Position numbers and translations under genes: made by a program
Part shown: positions 14,990 through 24,792 of the stretch, in pieces
How the letters are laid out: every line of letters begins with the position of its first letter
How positions within the stretch are numbered: the stretch's first letter is position 1
The notes under the pieces: model-generated
The model's database searches: none
Seen by the model: only the letters and a program-made list of their open reading frames with translations
What the model was told of the DNA's origin: nothing
Assembly: GCA_021845725.1 (NCBI GenBank)
Contig: JAJZVL010000006.1
Span: 1 to 64,000 of the forward strand
Direction of reading: 5' to 3'
DNA from: Actinomycetes bacterium
GTDB taxonomy: Bacteria; Actinomycetota; Acidimicrobiia; Acidimicrobiales; RAAP-2
DNA: 64,000 nt

Positions 14990-17608
14990 TCAGTCTGCCG
15001 TGGCTTTCTCGAGCGCGTCGCCGAGCCGCCCCTCGACGCGCATGCGCTCGCCGAAGCGCACGTGCACCGCGAGCTGCTCGAGCGTCTGGACCACGCTCCG
15101 CTGGCCGACGACGAGCGGATGGTCGGTGAGGAAGCGAGTGACGTCGTCGGCGAGTGCGGGGTCCGCGCAGAGGGTGCGCACCGCCGCGAGCATGGAGTGG
15201 TGGGTGACGTCGGGGAAGCGGTCGAGAAGGGGCTGCCAGTCGCCCTTCACCCGCTCCCAGATCGCGGGGCCGCCCACGCGATTGGCGAGGAGGGTTCGCA
15301 CGAGGAACGGGCCGTCCTGGCGCCGCACCTCGCTCATCGCGAGGTCGAACGTGCGGGAGCAGAGGTCGACGTCGGCGAAGGACCCGAGCGCGAGGAGGTG
15401 CCGCCGCTCGTCCTGCGGGTTGGCAGGGTGCCGGTAGCGCTCCAGCACGGCGTCGTAGTCGCCCGCGCGCGCCTGGTCGGCGACGACGGCGAGGACCGCT
15501 GACGCGATGTCCGCGTCGATCGTCCCCCCATCTGCGTGCCAGGCGTCGAAGCGGCGCGCGGCTTCCGCACGCACCTCTGCTGTCCTGGCGATGGTCCCGA
15601 GTGCCTCGACGAGGAGCGCCCGGAGGGTCGGGACTCGCTCGCCTTCGTTCGCTCGGGGGTCCCATCCGAGGGCCGCCGAGCGGGGTCCGAGCAGCGTCTT
15701 GGCGGCGTCCTGCACCGCGGGTCGGCCCGCGTCCCCCGCCACGCGGTCGCACAGGGAGAGCGCGGACGCGACGACCTGATAGTTCTCCGGGCCTTCTTCG
15801 TCGCCGAGCCTGGTTGCCAGTCGGACGAGCTCGCCGAGCCCAGCTCGCCCGGCGAGGACGAGCGCCCAGGTGTCCGAGACGAGGTCGAAGCGCTCGAGCG
15901 CCGTGAGCGACCCCAGCACTTCGCCGAGCCTCGTCCGCTGCGCTTCCTGGTAGCCCACGCGGTAGACGCCCCATCCGCCCGCGTTCACGACGACACGCTG
16001 TCCTGCCGACCCAGGAAGCGGGGCGGTTTCCTCGGCGAGGAGCACGCGTGAGACCTCGTTCCCGGGGTCCTCGGCGTTGTCGAGTCTGCGCACGAGAACC
16101 GGCACGAGCCAGCGCCTTCCGATGGAAGATGAGCCGTCTGGCGGCTCGGGGAGATAGGCGAAGGGCTCCTGGGTGAGGGTGGTGTCGCCCACGCGCACGA
16201 GCGGGTGGCCTCCTTGGAGGATCCAGCTCTCCGCGATCGCACGGATGGGCTCGCCGCTCGCCTCTTCCAGCGCGTCCCACAGGTCGGCGGTCGCCGTGTT
16301 GGCGTAGGCGTGGGCGGCGATGTAGCGGCGGACCCCGTCGCGGAAGACATCGGCTCCGAGGTACTGCTCGAGCATGCGCAGCACGCTCCCGCCCTTCTCG
16401 TAGGTGAGCGTGTCGAACATCCCGTCCGCCTCCGACGGGCTGCGCACCGGGTACTCGATGGGCCGCGTGGAGTGGAGCCCGTCGACGGACATGGCACTGT
16501 CGCGTTCCACTCCGAACGTCGTCCAACGCTCCCACTCGGGATGGAAGTGGTCCGTCGCGAGGATCTCCATGAACGTGGCGAAGGCCTCGTTCAGCCAGAT
16601 GCCCTCCCACCAGCTCATCGTGACGAGGTCGCCGAACCACATGTGCGCGATCTCGTGATGGATGACGTCGGCGACGCGCTCGAGCTCGACACGGGACGCG
16701 TGACGCGGGTCGACGAGCAACGCGGTCTCGCGGAACGTGACGCAGCCGAGGTTCTCCATGGCGCCGTAGGCGAAGTCGGGGATCGCGACGAGGTCGAGCT
16801 TTTGACCGGGGTAGGGGATCCCGAAGTACTCGGGGAAGAACTCGAGAGCATGCCGGGCGACCTCGAGCGCGAACGCGGTGAGGTGCTCCTTGCCCGGCAC
16901 GTGCACCACGCGCACTGGAACGCCACCGGCGTCGAGGGGCTCGGTCGCCACGAGGGGGCCGACGACGAACGCCACGAGGTAGGAGGACATCTTCATCGTG
17001 GGTGCAAAGCGCACCAACCGCTTCCTCACGCCGTCGATGACCACCGGCTGCTCGTGGACGACGGGGGAGTTGGAAAAGGCGGCCAGGTCCTCGTCGACGA
17101 CCAACGTCACTTCGAAGGTCGCTTTGCGGTCGGGTTCGTCCCAGCACGGGAAGGCTCGCCGTGCGTCGGTGGACTCCATCTGGGTGGTCGCGATGGTGCG
17201 CGTGCGCCCCTTCGTATCGGTGAAGGTCGAGCGGTAGAAGCCGCGGAGCTTGTCGTTGAGCGAGCCCGAGAAGGAGATCCGCACCGTCGCTTCGCCCTCT
17301 TCGAGCCGTGCCGGCAGCGAGAGCACCAGTCGCTCCGAGGCCTCGTCGAGGGTCGTGCGCACCTCGAGCACGTCGCCGGCGGGCCGGACGATCGAGGCGG
17401 CGGAGATCTCGAGCTCGGCGGCGTTGAGCACGATGCGGTCGGTCTGCTCGTGCACCTCTACGTCGATCTCCACGGAGCCGGAGAACCGTGCCTGGCCGAG
17501 ATCGGGGGAGAGCTCGATGCGGTAGCAGGTCGGTTCGACCCACCGGGGGAGGCGGTACGGGTCGACGCGTTCGAGCGAGCTCTCGAGCGGGCCGGGGTCA
17601 GATCGCAT
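14990..17608 (-). CDS. pepN: Aminopeptidase N (M1 family)
   Basis: Encodes 872 residues of the actinobacterial PepN type: an N-terminal beta domain, a thermolysin-like catalytic domain and the ERAP1-like helical C-domain. The substrate motif GAMEN lies at 282-286. Zinc ligands are His318 and His322 in HEIAH and Glu341 in NEAF. It removes N-terminal residues from peptides in the cytoplasm. The ATG at 17608 lies eight bases from a TAGCGT box on the minus strand, implying a leaderless mRNA. Divergent to the PfkB-family kinase, with the two -10 boxes overlapping. An upstream extension to 17647 is possible but would overlap the divergent gene. Confidence 0.93.
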   Translation of the reverse strand: MRSDPGPLESSLERVDPYRLPRWVEPTCYRIELSPDLGQARFSGSVEIDVEVHEQTDRIVLNAAELEISAASIVRPAGDVLEVRTTLDEASERLVLSLPARLEEGEATVRISFSGSLNDKLRGFYRSTFTDTKGRTRTIATTQMESTDARRAFPCWDEPDRKATFEVTLVVDEDLAAFSNSPVVHEQPVVIDGVRKRLVRFAPTMKMSSYLVAFVVGPLVATEPLDAGGVPVRVVHVPGKEHLTAFALEVARHALEFFPEYFGIPYPGQKLDLVAIPDFAYGAMENLGCVTFRETALLVDPRHASRVELERVADVIHHEIAHMWFGDLVTMSWWEGIWLNEAFATFMEILATDHFHPEWERWTTFGVERDSAMSVDGLHSTRPIEYPVRSPSEADGMFDTLTYEKGGSVLRMLEQYLGADVFRDGVRRYIAAHAYANTATADLWDALEEASGEPIRAIAESWILQGGHPLVRVGDTTLTQEPFAYLPEPPDGSSSIGRRWLVPVLVRRLDNAEDPGNEVSRVLLAEETAPLPGSAGQRVVVNAGGWGVYRVGYQEAQRTRLGEVLGSLTALERFDLVSDTWALVLAGRAGLGELVRLATRLGDEEGPENYQVVASALSLCDRVAGDAGRPAVQDAAKTLLGPRSAALGWDPRANEGERVPTLRALLVEALGTIARTAEVRAEAARRFDAWHADGGTIDADIASAVLAVVADQARAGDYDAVLERYRHPANPQDERRHLLALGSFADVDLCSRTFDLAMSEVRRQDGPFLVRTLLANRVGGPAIWERVKGDWQPLLDRFPDVTHHSMLAAVRTLCADPALADDVTRFLTDHPLVVGQRSVVQTLEQLAVHVRFGERMRVEGRLGDALEKATAD

Positions 17609-17616
17609 GAGCAAGG

Positions 17617-17626
17617 ACGCTACCGT
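17617..17626. promoter_or_regulatory. Overlapping divergent -10 boxes
   Basis: On the minus strand TAGCGT (17622-17617) stands eight bases before the aminopeptidase ATG at 17608. On the plus strand TACCGT (17621-17626) stands seven bases before a GTG at 17634. The two boxes share the central TA. This would drive two leaderless mRNAs in opposite directions from one spot. Confidence 0.5.
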
Positions 17627-17633
17627 GGCCGCC

Positions 17634-18731
17634 GTGCCCGAGCCCACCCGTGCCCAGCAGAGACCCTCACGCGAGATGGAGGGGCCTCCGGCGCGTCACA
17701 CCCTGGCGGGCCCGGCAGAAGGGACCCGGGCGCTCGACGTGGTGGGGATGGGCAATGCCATCGTCGACGTGCTCGCCGAGGTGCCCGATCGCGTCCTCGC
17801 CGAGCTCGGCCTGGTGCGTGGATCGATGGAGCTCGTCGACCTGCGCAGGGCGGAGCAGATCTACTCGGCGCTCGGGCCCGCCGTCGAGGTCTCGGGAGGT
17901 TCGGCCGCGAACACGGTCGCGGGCGTGGCCGCGCTCGGCGGAACCTCCGGCTTCGTCGGCAAGGTCGCCGATGACGACCTGGGACGAGTGTTCGTCCACG
18001 ACATGCGGGCCTCTGGCGTGAATCTCCGCGTGGCAGTCGCCGACGCCGACGCGGGAGACGCGGAGGAGCGGGGCACCGGGCGCTCCCTCGTGCTCGTGAC
18101 CGGCGACGCGGAGCGCACCATGGCGACGCACCTCGGTGTCGCGGGCACGCTCAGCTCGGAGGACGTACCGGGCGACCTGGTCGAGCGGGGCAAGGTCCTC
18201 TACCTCGAGGGCTATCTGTGGGACCGCGAGAGCGCGAAGCAGGCAATGCGCCGAGCGGTCGAGATCGCCCACGACTGCGACCGGTCCGTGGCGCTGTCCC
18301 TGTCGGACTCCTTCTGCGTGGAGCGCCATCGCCGCGATCTTCTCGACCTCGTGGTCGGCGACGTCGACGTCCTCTTCGGCAACGAGCACGAGCTGGTGCG
18401 CCTCTTCGACACCGGCACCTTCGACGACGCGCTGTCGGCAGCTGCGGAGACGGGCGTGCTCGTGGCGGCGACCTGTGGGGCCCGGGGGTCGTTCGTGGTG
18501 GATGGCCACGGCGCGCTGGAGGTGCCCGCCGCGCCTGCCCCGAAGATCGTCGACAAGACGGGGGCCGGGGACATGTACGCGTCGGGGTTCCTCTTCGGCC
18601 TTACCCGAGGGCTCGAGCCTGTCGACTGCGCGCGGCTTGGATCGATGTGCGCGTCTGCGGTGCTCGGGCACCTCGGAGCCCGACCGAAGCACGATCTCGC
18701 CGCGCTTGCGCTCACGGAGGAGCTGGCGTAG
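17634..18731 (+). CDS. PfkB-family sugar kinase, adenosine-kinase-like
   Basis: Encodes 365 residues. The fold starts at LDVVGMGNAIVDVLAEV; the GGSAANTV segment contacts the sugar, and the catalytic anion-hole motif is KTGAGDMYASG. It should phosphorylate adenosine or a related ribosyl substrate with ATP. The GTG at 17634 is preferred to the ATG at 17607: the latter overlaps the divergent aminopeptidase start codon, while the former lies seven bases after a -10 box. The first 35 residues are not conserved-looking in either case. YchF begins directly after its stop. Adenosine deaminase at 28 kb acts on the same nucleoside. Confidence 0.85.
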   Translation: MPEPTRAQQRPSREMEGPPARHTLAGPAEGTRALDVVGMGNAIVDVLAEVPDRVLAELGLVRGSMELVDLRRAEQIYSALGPAVEVSGGSAANTVAGVAALGGTSGFVGKVADDDLGRVFVHDMRASGVNLRVAVADADAGDAEERGTGRSLVLVTGDAERTMATHLGVAGTLSSEDVPGDLVERGKVLYLEGYLWDRESAKQAMRRAVEIAHDCDRSVALSLSDSFCVERHRRDLLDLVVGDVDVLFGNEHELVRLFDTGTFDDALSAAAETGVLVAATCGARGSFVVDGHGALEVPAAPAPKIVDKTGAGDMYASGFLFGLTRGLEPVDCARLGSMCASAVLGHLGARPKHDLAALALTEELA

Positions 18732-19817
18732 GTGGCCCTCTCCGTCGGCATCGTCGGACTTCCCAACGTCGGCAAGTCGACGTTGTTCAACGCGCTCACC
18801 GACAACCGGGTGCTCGCGGCCAACTACCCGTTCGCCACGATCGAGGCGAACGTCGGCGTCGTCGCAGTCCCTGACCCTCGTCTGGAACGACTGGCGGCCC
18901 TTTACCACAGCGAACGAATCGTGCCCGCGACGGTGACCTTCGTCGACATCGCGGGGCTGGTGCGTGGCGCATCCGAGGGAGAGGGTCTCGGGAACCGGTT
19001 CCTCGCGGCGATCCGCGAGACCGACGCCGTGTGCCAGGTCGTCCGCGCGTTCGAGGACGACGACGTCGTTCACGTGGAGGGACGGGTCGACCCGGCGGCG
19101 GACATCGAGACGGTGAACACCGAGCTCGTCTTGGCCGACCTGCAGACCGTCGAGAACCGCCTCACGAGGCTCCGGCGCGAGGTTCGCATGCGTCCTGAGC
19201 TCGCAGCCCAGCTCGCGGCAACGGAGCGCGCTCGTGAGGTGCTGGATAGCGGTCGGCCGGTGTCGTCTGGCGCGGCAGCCGCGGAGCTGGACCTTTCGGC
19301 GCTGCGCGACCTTCATCTCCTCACGGCCAAGCCATTCGTCTACGTGTTCAACGTCGCGGAGGACCAGCTCGGCGACGTTGAGCTGAACGAGCGAGCGCGC
19401 GCGCTCGTCGCACCTGCGGAGTCGGTCGTCCTGTGTGCGGCGATCGAGGCAGAGGTGGCAGGGATGGACCGGACGGACGCGCGTGAGCTCCTCGCCGGGT
19501 ACGGGCAGGAGGAAGCTGGTCTGGAGACCCTGGTGCACGTGGCGTTCCGCACCCTGGGGCTGCACACGTTCCTCACTGCAGGACCGAAAGAGGCACGCGC
19601 GTGGACGATCGCCGTCGGGGCGACCGCACCACAGGCCGCGGGGGTCATCCACACGGACTTCCAGCGCGGGTTCGTGAAGGCGGAGGTCATCAGCTACGAA
19701 GACCTGATCGCCGCGGGGTCGGTCCCTGCCGCCCGGGCGGCAGGCAAGGCGCGCATCGAGGGAAAGGACTACGTCATGGCCGACGGTGACGTGGTCGAGT
19801 TCCGCTTCAACGTGTAG
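18732..19817 (+). CDS. ychF: YchF / OLA1-type ribosome-associated ATPase
   Basis: Encodes 361 residues, the family's normal length. The P-loop [15 protein letters not shown]2-G3 region [18 protein letters not shown] and a C-terminal TGS domain ([20 protein letters not shown]) identify it. The G4 motif is NVAED instead of NKxD, the known reason for ATP rather than GTP preference. It is implicated in translation and stress response. The GTG start follows the PfkB stop without a gap, so the two genes are co-transcribed. Confidence 0.96.
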   Translation: MALSVGIVGLPNVGKSTLFNALTDNRVLAANYPFATIEANVGVVAVPDPRLERLAALYHSERIVPATVTFVDIAGLVRGASEGEGLGNRFLAAIRETDAVCQVVRAFEDDDVVHVEGRVDPAADIETVNTELVLADLQTVENRLTRLRREVRMRPELAAQLAATERAREVLDSGRPVSSGAAAAELDLSALRDLHLLTAKPFVYVFNVAEDQLGDVELNERARALVAPAESVVLCAAIEAEVAGMDRTDARELLAGYGQEEAGLETLVHVAFRTLGLHTFLTAGPKEARAWTIAVGATAPQAAGVIHTDFQRGFVKAEVISYEDLIAAGSVPAARAAGKARIEGKDYVMADGDVVEFRFNV

Positions 19818-19883
19818 CTGCGCCGCGCAAGGGGCGTGTTGCGCGCGCCCGATCCTTCGACCGAGGTGATGCTCGGTCGCCGC

Positions 19884-20849
19884 TCAGCCGGCGACCGCGG
19901 ACCGGCGCCGACCCGCGCGCTGGCGTGCCGGAGGGCAGCCCGGCCCCTCCTCGACCTCGCGGGCGACGCGGCGAAGGACCCCGCGAAGGACGCGACGCGC
20001 TCTGTCTTGGAGCTGCTCGGTGCTCGGTGGAGCGCCGGAGTCGACCTCCTGGTGCCAGGACCCGGACACCGCGAGCTCGCAGCGCTCGGCGTCGACGGGC
20101 TCGACCCGGAGCTCGCCCTCGAAGTGGCTTCGCCCGCCGGGCTCCGAGAGGCGCCACGCGAACAGGTAACCGCGGGGCGAGGCTGTTGCGCCTGTGGTGA
20201 GGGGGTCGATCGAGCAGTCGGCGACGAGCGGCGAGGGATGTGCGGTGTTGCCCGCGAGCTCGCCCACCTCGTGGACCGCTGCCCCGAGGGCGGCGCTCCA
20301 GTTGCGGCGTTCGCCCAGCACCTCGCCGACCGCCGGCGCAGCGAGCTCGACGTGGACCAGGTCGGACAGCTCGACGACGCGGGCATGTGAGCGGTGGGCG
20401 TCCGGTGGCACCTGGTAGCGGCCTTCGTCGATCGCAGCATCCCGGGCCGCCACCTCGGCGAGGCTGGTGCCTGACAGAAGCTCGGCGAGCTGGGAGGTTG
20501 CCTGCGTCCAGGTCTCGTGCAGGGGACAGACGTCCTCCCAGCGGCAGGGTCCCTCGCCGAGGGCGCAACGCTCGGCCCGCAGCGGCCCCTCGGCGGCCTC
20601 GACCACTTCCAGGACGTTGATCTCCTCCGGCGGGCGCGAGAGCCGGTAGCCCCCTTCGCGGCCCGCCCGGGACACCGCCAGCCCGCCGCGCACCAGGTCC
20701 GAAAGGATCTGGGACGCGAAGGTCCGTGGCACCTCGGTATCGGCGACGATCTCCCGGATCTTGCGGGGCTTCCCGCCTTGGTAGGCACGCGCGAGCGCGA
20801 TGGCCGAGCGCATCACGTAGTCGCCACGCTTGGAGAGCGTCATGTTCAT
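19884..20849 (-). CDS. Rrf2-family Fe-S regulator fused to a C-terminal SRPBCC-like domain
   Basis: Encodes 321 residues. Residues 1-140 are an Rrf2 winged helix: LSKRGDYVMRSAIALA, EGGYRLSRPPEEINVLEVVE. The cluster cysteines are Cys95, Cys102 and Cys108, as in iron-sulfur sensors of the IscR/NsrR group. Residues about 165-300 add a second domain with START/SRPBCC-like patterning (VHVELAAPAVGEVLG ... GYLFAWRLSEPGG), unusual for Rrf2 proteins. A shorter start at 20843 is possible. It is the last gene of the operon that includes the Fe-S flavoprotein and membrane ferredoxin, so it probably regulates that operon by cluster state. Confidence 0.85.
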   Translation of the reverse strand: MNMTLSKRGDYVMRSAIALARAYQGGKPRKIREIVADTEVPRTFASQILSDLVRGGLAVSRAGREGGYRLSRPPEEINVLEVVEAAEGPLRAERCALGEGPCRWEDVCPLHETWTQATSQLAELLSGTSLAEVAARDAAIDEGRYQVPPDAHRSHARVVELSDLVHVELAAPAVGEVLGERRNWSAALGAAVHEVGELAGNTAHPSPLVADCSIDPLTTGATASPRGYLFAWRLSEPGGRSHFEGELRVEPVDAERCELAVSGSWHQEVDSGAPPSTEQLQDRARRVLRGVLRRVAREVEEGPGCPPARQRAGRRRSAVAG

Positions 20850-20925
20850 GGCGGAACCTGCAGGTTAGCGTGCCCTGGACCGAGCGCGCCGGCAGCTGGC
20901 CGGGTCGCGGGCAGCTGGGGCGCGG

Positions 20926-23133
20926 TCACGACACGCCGACGGCGCCGGCCGTCGCCCCCTCGGCCTCCCTGGCGCCGGCCAGGGCCCGGCGGGCGAAGGC
21001 GACGGCGGCGACCTTGTTCCCGCCGTGGCGCAACGCGGAGGACGCCACGACTCGCGCGCCGCGCTGCTCGAAGCTCGTGGCCATCTCGGCGAGGGTGGAA
21101 CGCGGGTTCACGGCGAAGGTGCAGAAGAGCGCGACGGGCAAGCCGCCCAGCCGAGGAAGGCGATCCAGCCACGCACGGACCTCCGGTGGGGGCCCGACCT
21201 TGGCGACGACGAAGCCTTTCACCCATGAGCCCACCACGAGGACGTCGGCTGCCGCCAGCTCTCGGGGCCCCACCCGATCGATCGGCAGCACCCGGACACG
21301 CAGTCCCTTGTCGGCGAGCTCGTCCGCGACCGTCCGGGCAGCGTTGGCCGTGTGGCCGCCCTCACTTGCGTAGCACACGAGTGCCCGGCGGGAGCGCTCG
21401 AGCTCGCGCTTGCCCGGCCGCCCGGGGCGGGCCGCAAGGAGCGCAGCGGCGGCACGGCGCCCCTGGGACATGGCCTCGACCACGGTCGAGGGTCCCACCA
21501 GCGCGTCGCCGACCACCCACAGGCGGTCTCGCACAGGGAAGGCAGCCGCCTGCAGTCCGACCTCTCGGCCGAGCGCGAGCTTTCCGACGGGGTTGTGGAA
21601 GGCGAACGCCGACGCCGGGTTGGCGAGCACTCCCGAGGCGGCCCACTGGCGATCGGGCACACCATGAGCCTGCCGGCGAACGGGGGTGCCTGGAAGATGG
21701 GCGGCGAGCTCGGGATCGGGTCGGTAGCCCATCGCCATGACGACGAGGTCCACGTCGACGGTCTCGGGGGGCTGCCCGTCGAGCACCTTGGGCGGACGGT
21801 CGGCCTGCTCCTGGCGGGTGAGCGTCAACCGGGCGCTGCGCACCCTGCCCCCCTCGCCCTCGATCCGGCTGACGGTCCTGGCGAACCGGACGACGACGCC
21901 CTCCTCGCGCGCCTCTGCCAGCTCGTCGGGGCGGGCGAGCGAGAACCGTTCGTCCAGCCAGTCGACGCAGGTGGCAGACAGACCCAGGCGTCGGGCCGTC
22001 CTGGCCACGTCCATCGCCGTGTTGCCGGCGCCCAGCACGAGGACATGGGCCGCCTTTCCTGCCTCGTCGGCGGGGCGGAGGCCCATGGCGGCGAGCCACG
22101 CAGGCACCCCGTCGTCGCTCTCGAACGCGGCCTGCGCGGTCTTCAAGAACGTGGTCGCGTCGGTGACGCCGTCGAGATCGGCACCTGGGATCGGGAGGCG
22201 GACCGGAACGCTCGCACCGGTCGCCACCACGACGGCATCGTTCTCGGCCAGCAGCTGCTCGAGCGCTGCGGCGTCGATCTCCGTCCCGCAGCGCAATGTG
22301 ACACCGGCCTCCTCCAGCTGGCCCCATGGCCGAGAGACGACGGTCTGGGGCAGGGTGAAGTCGGGGATCCCCCATCCGAGGAGCCCTGCGGGCACCGGGT
22401 CCCGCTCGTAGACGGTGACGGCCGCGCCCGCTTCGACGAGCTCCCAGGCCGCGCCGATGCCCCCTGGACCTGCACCGACGATCGCCACCGACAGGTCGGC
22501 GTCGCGGCCGCGCCGGGGTGGCGGCACCGGGCGCTCCTGGGTCACGAAGCGCTCGAGCTGGCCGATGGCGACCGGCGTGTCCCCGGCCAGTGACCACGTG
22601 CACGCACCCTCGCACTGCGCGGACTGGTTGCACACGCGTGAGCAGATGTCGGGGAGCACGGAGGTCCGACGGAGGATCGCGTGCGCCTTGTCCAGGTCCC
22701 GCTCGGCGATGGCCGCGATGAACCCGGGGATGTCGTTGTGTGCCGGGCATCCCCGCACGCACGTGGGGTCCGGGCACGTGAGGCAGCGCTGTGCCTCGGC
22801 CAGCGCCTCGTCCCAGCCGCGCAGCCCCAGGCGGACCTCGCGCACGTCGGAGAGCAGCGGCTCGGGGTGCACCACCTCGGTCGTCACGCGGGTCCCTGCG
22901 AGCGCGGGACCCGTGACGACGATCGCGCTGAACGGGCACGTGCGCACGCACTGTCGGCAGCCGACGCACCGTTCGCCGTCGGCGATGGCGACCCAGCGCA
23001 CGGGGTCCATGTCGAGCGCACCGGCCGGGCAGCGGATGACGCATTCCTGGCATCCTGCGCAGCGGTCCACGAGGACGTGCACCTGGGGCCGGTCGGTTAC
23101 GGCGGTCGGATCATCGGTCATGGTGATGGCCAT
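20926..23133 (-). CDS. Ferredoxin-GltD-flavodoxin fusion oxidoreductase
   Basis: Encodes 735 residues in three blocks. Residues about 15-75 are a two-[4Fe-4S] ferredoxin (CAGCQECVIRCP, CVGCRQCVRTCP). Residues about 100-570 are the GltD/dihydropyrimidine-dehydrogenase-like module: cysteine cluster CLTCPDPTCVRGCP, FAD motif VAIVGAGPGGIGAA and the second nucleotide motif VLVLGAGNTAMDVA. From about 590 a flavodoxin-like domain starts (RRALVCYASEGGHTANAA). It should move electrons between NAD(P)H, flavins, Fe-S clusters and perhaps a flavodoxin-type acceptor. The membrane ferredoxin gene lies 30 bases upstream in the same operon. The physiological acceptor is unknown. Confidence 0.88.
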   Translation of the reverse strand: MAITMTDDPTAVTDRPQVHVLVDRCAGCQECVIRCPAGALDMDPVRWVAIADGERCVGCRQCVRTCPFSAIVVTGPALAGTRVTTEVVHPEPLLSDVREVRLGLRGWDEALAEAQRCLTCPDPTCVRGCPAHNDIPGFIAAIAERDLDKAHAILRRTSVLPDICSRVCNQSAQCEGACTWSLAGDTPVAIGQLERFVTQERPVPPPRRGRDADLSVAIVGAGPGGIGAAWELVEAGAAVTVYERDPVPAGLLGWGIPDFTLPQTVVSRPWGQLEEAGVTLRCGTEIDAAALEQLLAENDAVVVATGASVPVRLPIPGADLDGVTDATTFLKTAQAAFESDDGVPAWLAAMGLRPADEAGKAAHVLVLGAGNTAMDVARTARRLGLSATCVDWLDERFSLARPDELAEAREEGVVVRFARTVSRIEGEGGRVRSARLTLTRQEQADRPPKVLDGQPPETVDVDLVVMAMGYRPDPELAAHLPGTPVRRQAHGVPDRQWAASGVLANPASAFAFHNPVGKLALGREVGLQAAAFPVRDRLWVVGDALVGPSTVVEAMSQGRRAAAALLAARPGRPGKRELERSRRALVCYASEGGHTANAARTVADELADKGLRVRVLPIDRVGPRELAAADVLVVGSWVKGFVVAKVGPPPEVRAWLDRLPRLGGLPVALFCTFAVNPRSTLAEMATSFEQRGARVVASSALRHGGNKVAAVAFARRALAGAREAEGATAGAVGVS

Positions 23134-23163
23134 CGAGCTCCTCCTCTGGTGGTCCGGCGACCG

Positions 23164-24720
23164 TCAGCTCGCCGCGTGCATGAGGACGTACAGCACGCTC
23201 GCCGCCGCCCCACAGGCGAGGACGACGCTGAGCGTCGTCAGCCGGACGCCCAGGGCGTTCCGGCTGACCGGCACCAGCTCCCGGCCGGCGATGCGCCACG
23301 TGGCCCACGCCGCCGCCGCGGTGCCGGCGATGATCACGGCGACCTGGACCACCACGATCCAGCCGTTGGAGAGGATGTGGAACCCGTAGATGGGCGACGA
23401 GGCCGACATGAAGCCGGCGATGTGCGCGACCGCCGGCACCACCCGAGCCGAGTGCTTGAAGAATTTCGGCAGCTGGCGGGCGAAGTAGTCGGCACCCACC
23501 ACCGGGATGAGCCCGTAGGCCATGGGGACGAAGAACGCCCGGAACCGCGAGGTCCGGTCCACGAAGCTGTCGCGGTAGGTCTCGGGCAGGTCCCGGCGGC
23601 CGAGGCCCCGGGAGATCAGCCAGGCGACCCCGGCCAGGAGCAGCGCCCCCAGCGCGATGATGCCGATGTAGTCGACCGGGTTCGGGTAGTGGGGGATCGC
23701 CATGTGGCGGTTCAGCCAGTTGTCCAGCGAGGCGTAGACGTTGGTCGCGTTGAACTGCTGGAAGAGCACCAGGCCCCAGAGCGCCGCGATGCCCCAGGCC
23801 ACGTCCGCCCGGCGACGCCGCGGGGCGACCACCGACGTCAGGGGGCGCTGGAGGAACAGCCCCACGTTGCCCTCGGGGCACGACTTGTAGCACTCCGAGC
23901 ACAGGCCGCACGACAGGTTCGAGTCGGCGCTGCCGGGCCACGTGTACCACGGGCAGCCGTACCCCTTCTCGCTGCCGCGCATGCAGTCCTTCGTCTGGCA
24001 CGAGAGGCAGACCTCGCGGTCCTTGGTCCGGAAGCCCGCCACCGATCCCATCGACCCGACGGTGCCGATCAAGGTGGACAGCGGGCACACGTAGCGGCAG
24101 AAGGTCCTCCGCTCGAAGACCAAGAAGAAGATCAACGCCGACGACACGATGCCGACGACCATCCACGAGGTGTCCGCGGGGTTGCCCGGCCCGGCGATGT
24201 TGAAGAACTCCTCGATCCAGGTGAGCACGATGAAGCTGACCACCGGGATCATGAAGCCCAGACGGGCGAGCGGCTCGGGGAACTTGCGCCCGAGGCCGAG
24301 GGTCTTCTGCGTGCGACGCCAGAAGGTGCGTCGCTGGATCCACTCGGCGAATCCCCCGAAGGGGCACATGGCGCACCACGCCCGGCCGACCACCACCATC
24401 ATCACGAAGACGAGGCAGAACCACACGTACCAGGTGATCGCGGCGCCGAAGTTGAGCCCGGGGATGGCGGTCCCCGCGATGCCGACGAAGATGACCGTCC
24501 AGAAGATGACCTGGTTGGGCACGATGAGGAGGAACTGGAACTTCCGGTTGCGCACGAAGCGCGCGACGTGCGGGTTGCGCGTCAGCTCCAGGCCCGGCTT
24601 GGGGTCCGTCGGCGAGAACCGCTCCGCGAGCCCGGTCCTCCTCGTCGGCTGCAGGTGAACCGCCGTCGACACCGGGTCAGCAGGGGCGTCGCTCTCGCGG
24701 TCCTCCAGGTAGACGGCCAT
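23164..24720 (-). CDS. NapH/CcoG-like membrane-bound 4Fe-4S protein
   Basis: Encodes 518 residues with about eight membrane segments. Four cysteine groups face the cytoplasm: RAWCAMCPFGG, RTFCRYVCPLS, CLSCQTKDCMRG and the ferredoxin-like CGLCSECYKSCP. The first two resemble NapH/CcoG/RdxA proteins, which pass electrons at the membrane or reduce copper for oxidase assembly. The C-terminal half has additional helices not found in NapH. It begins the operon with the GltD-like flavoprotein and an Rrf2 regulator, and is divergent from a second Rrf2 gene. Together they suggest a regulated electron path between the cytoplasm and the membrane, possibly linked to nitrogen oxides or iron. Confidence 0.85.
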   Translation of the reverse strand: MAVYLEDRESDAPADPVSTAVHLQPTRRTGLAERFSPTDPKPGLELTRNPHVARFVRNRKFQFLLIVPNQVIFWTVIFVGIAGTAIPGLNFGAAITWYVWFCLVFVMMVVVGRAWCAMCPFGGFAEWIQRRTFWRRTQKTLGLGRKFPEPLARLGFMIPVVSFIVLTWIEEFFNIAGPGNPADTSWMVVGIVSSALIFFLVFERRTFCRYVCPLSTLIGTVGSMGSVAGFRTKDREVCLSCQTKDCMRGSEKGYGCPWYTWPGSADSNLSCGLCSECYKSCPEGNVGLFLQRPLTSVVAPRRRRADVAWGIAALWGLVLFQQFNATNVYASLDNWLNRHMAIPHYPNPVDYIGIIALGALLLAGVAWLISRGLGRRDLPETYRDSFVDRTSRFRAFFVPMAYGLIPVVGADYFARQLPKFFKHSARVVPAVAHIAGFMSASSPIYGFHILSNGWIVVVQVAVIIAGTAAAAWATWRIAGRELVPVSRNALGVRLTTLSVVLACGAAASVLYVLMHAAS

Positions 24721-24792
24721 CAGCCTCTCCTTGTCTCGGTGATCTGCCGTATCGCTCGAGGCTCCGATCGGCCCCGCTGCAGGCGCTGAACA

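Noticed and set aside
14955-17543. 862-codon Arg-rich frame inside pepN
   Set aside because: It is a same-strand frame-shifted reading of aminopeptidase N, with runs of Arg and Pro typical of high-GC shadow frames.
17607-18731. PfkB gene starting at the ATG at 17607
   Set aside because: That ATG overlaps the divergent aminopeptidase start codon and leaves no promoter. The GTG at 17634 has a -10 box at leaderless spacing.
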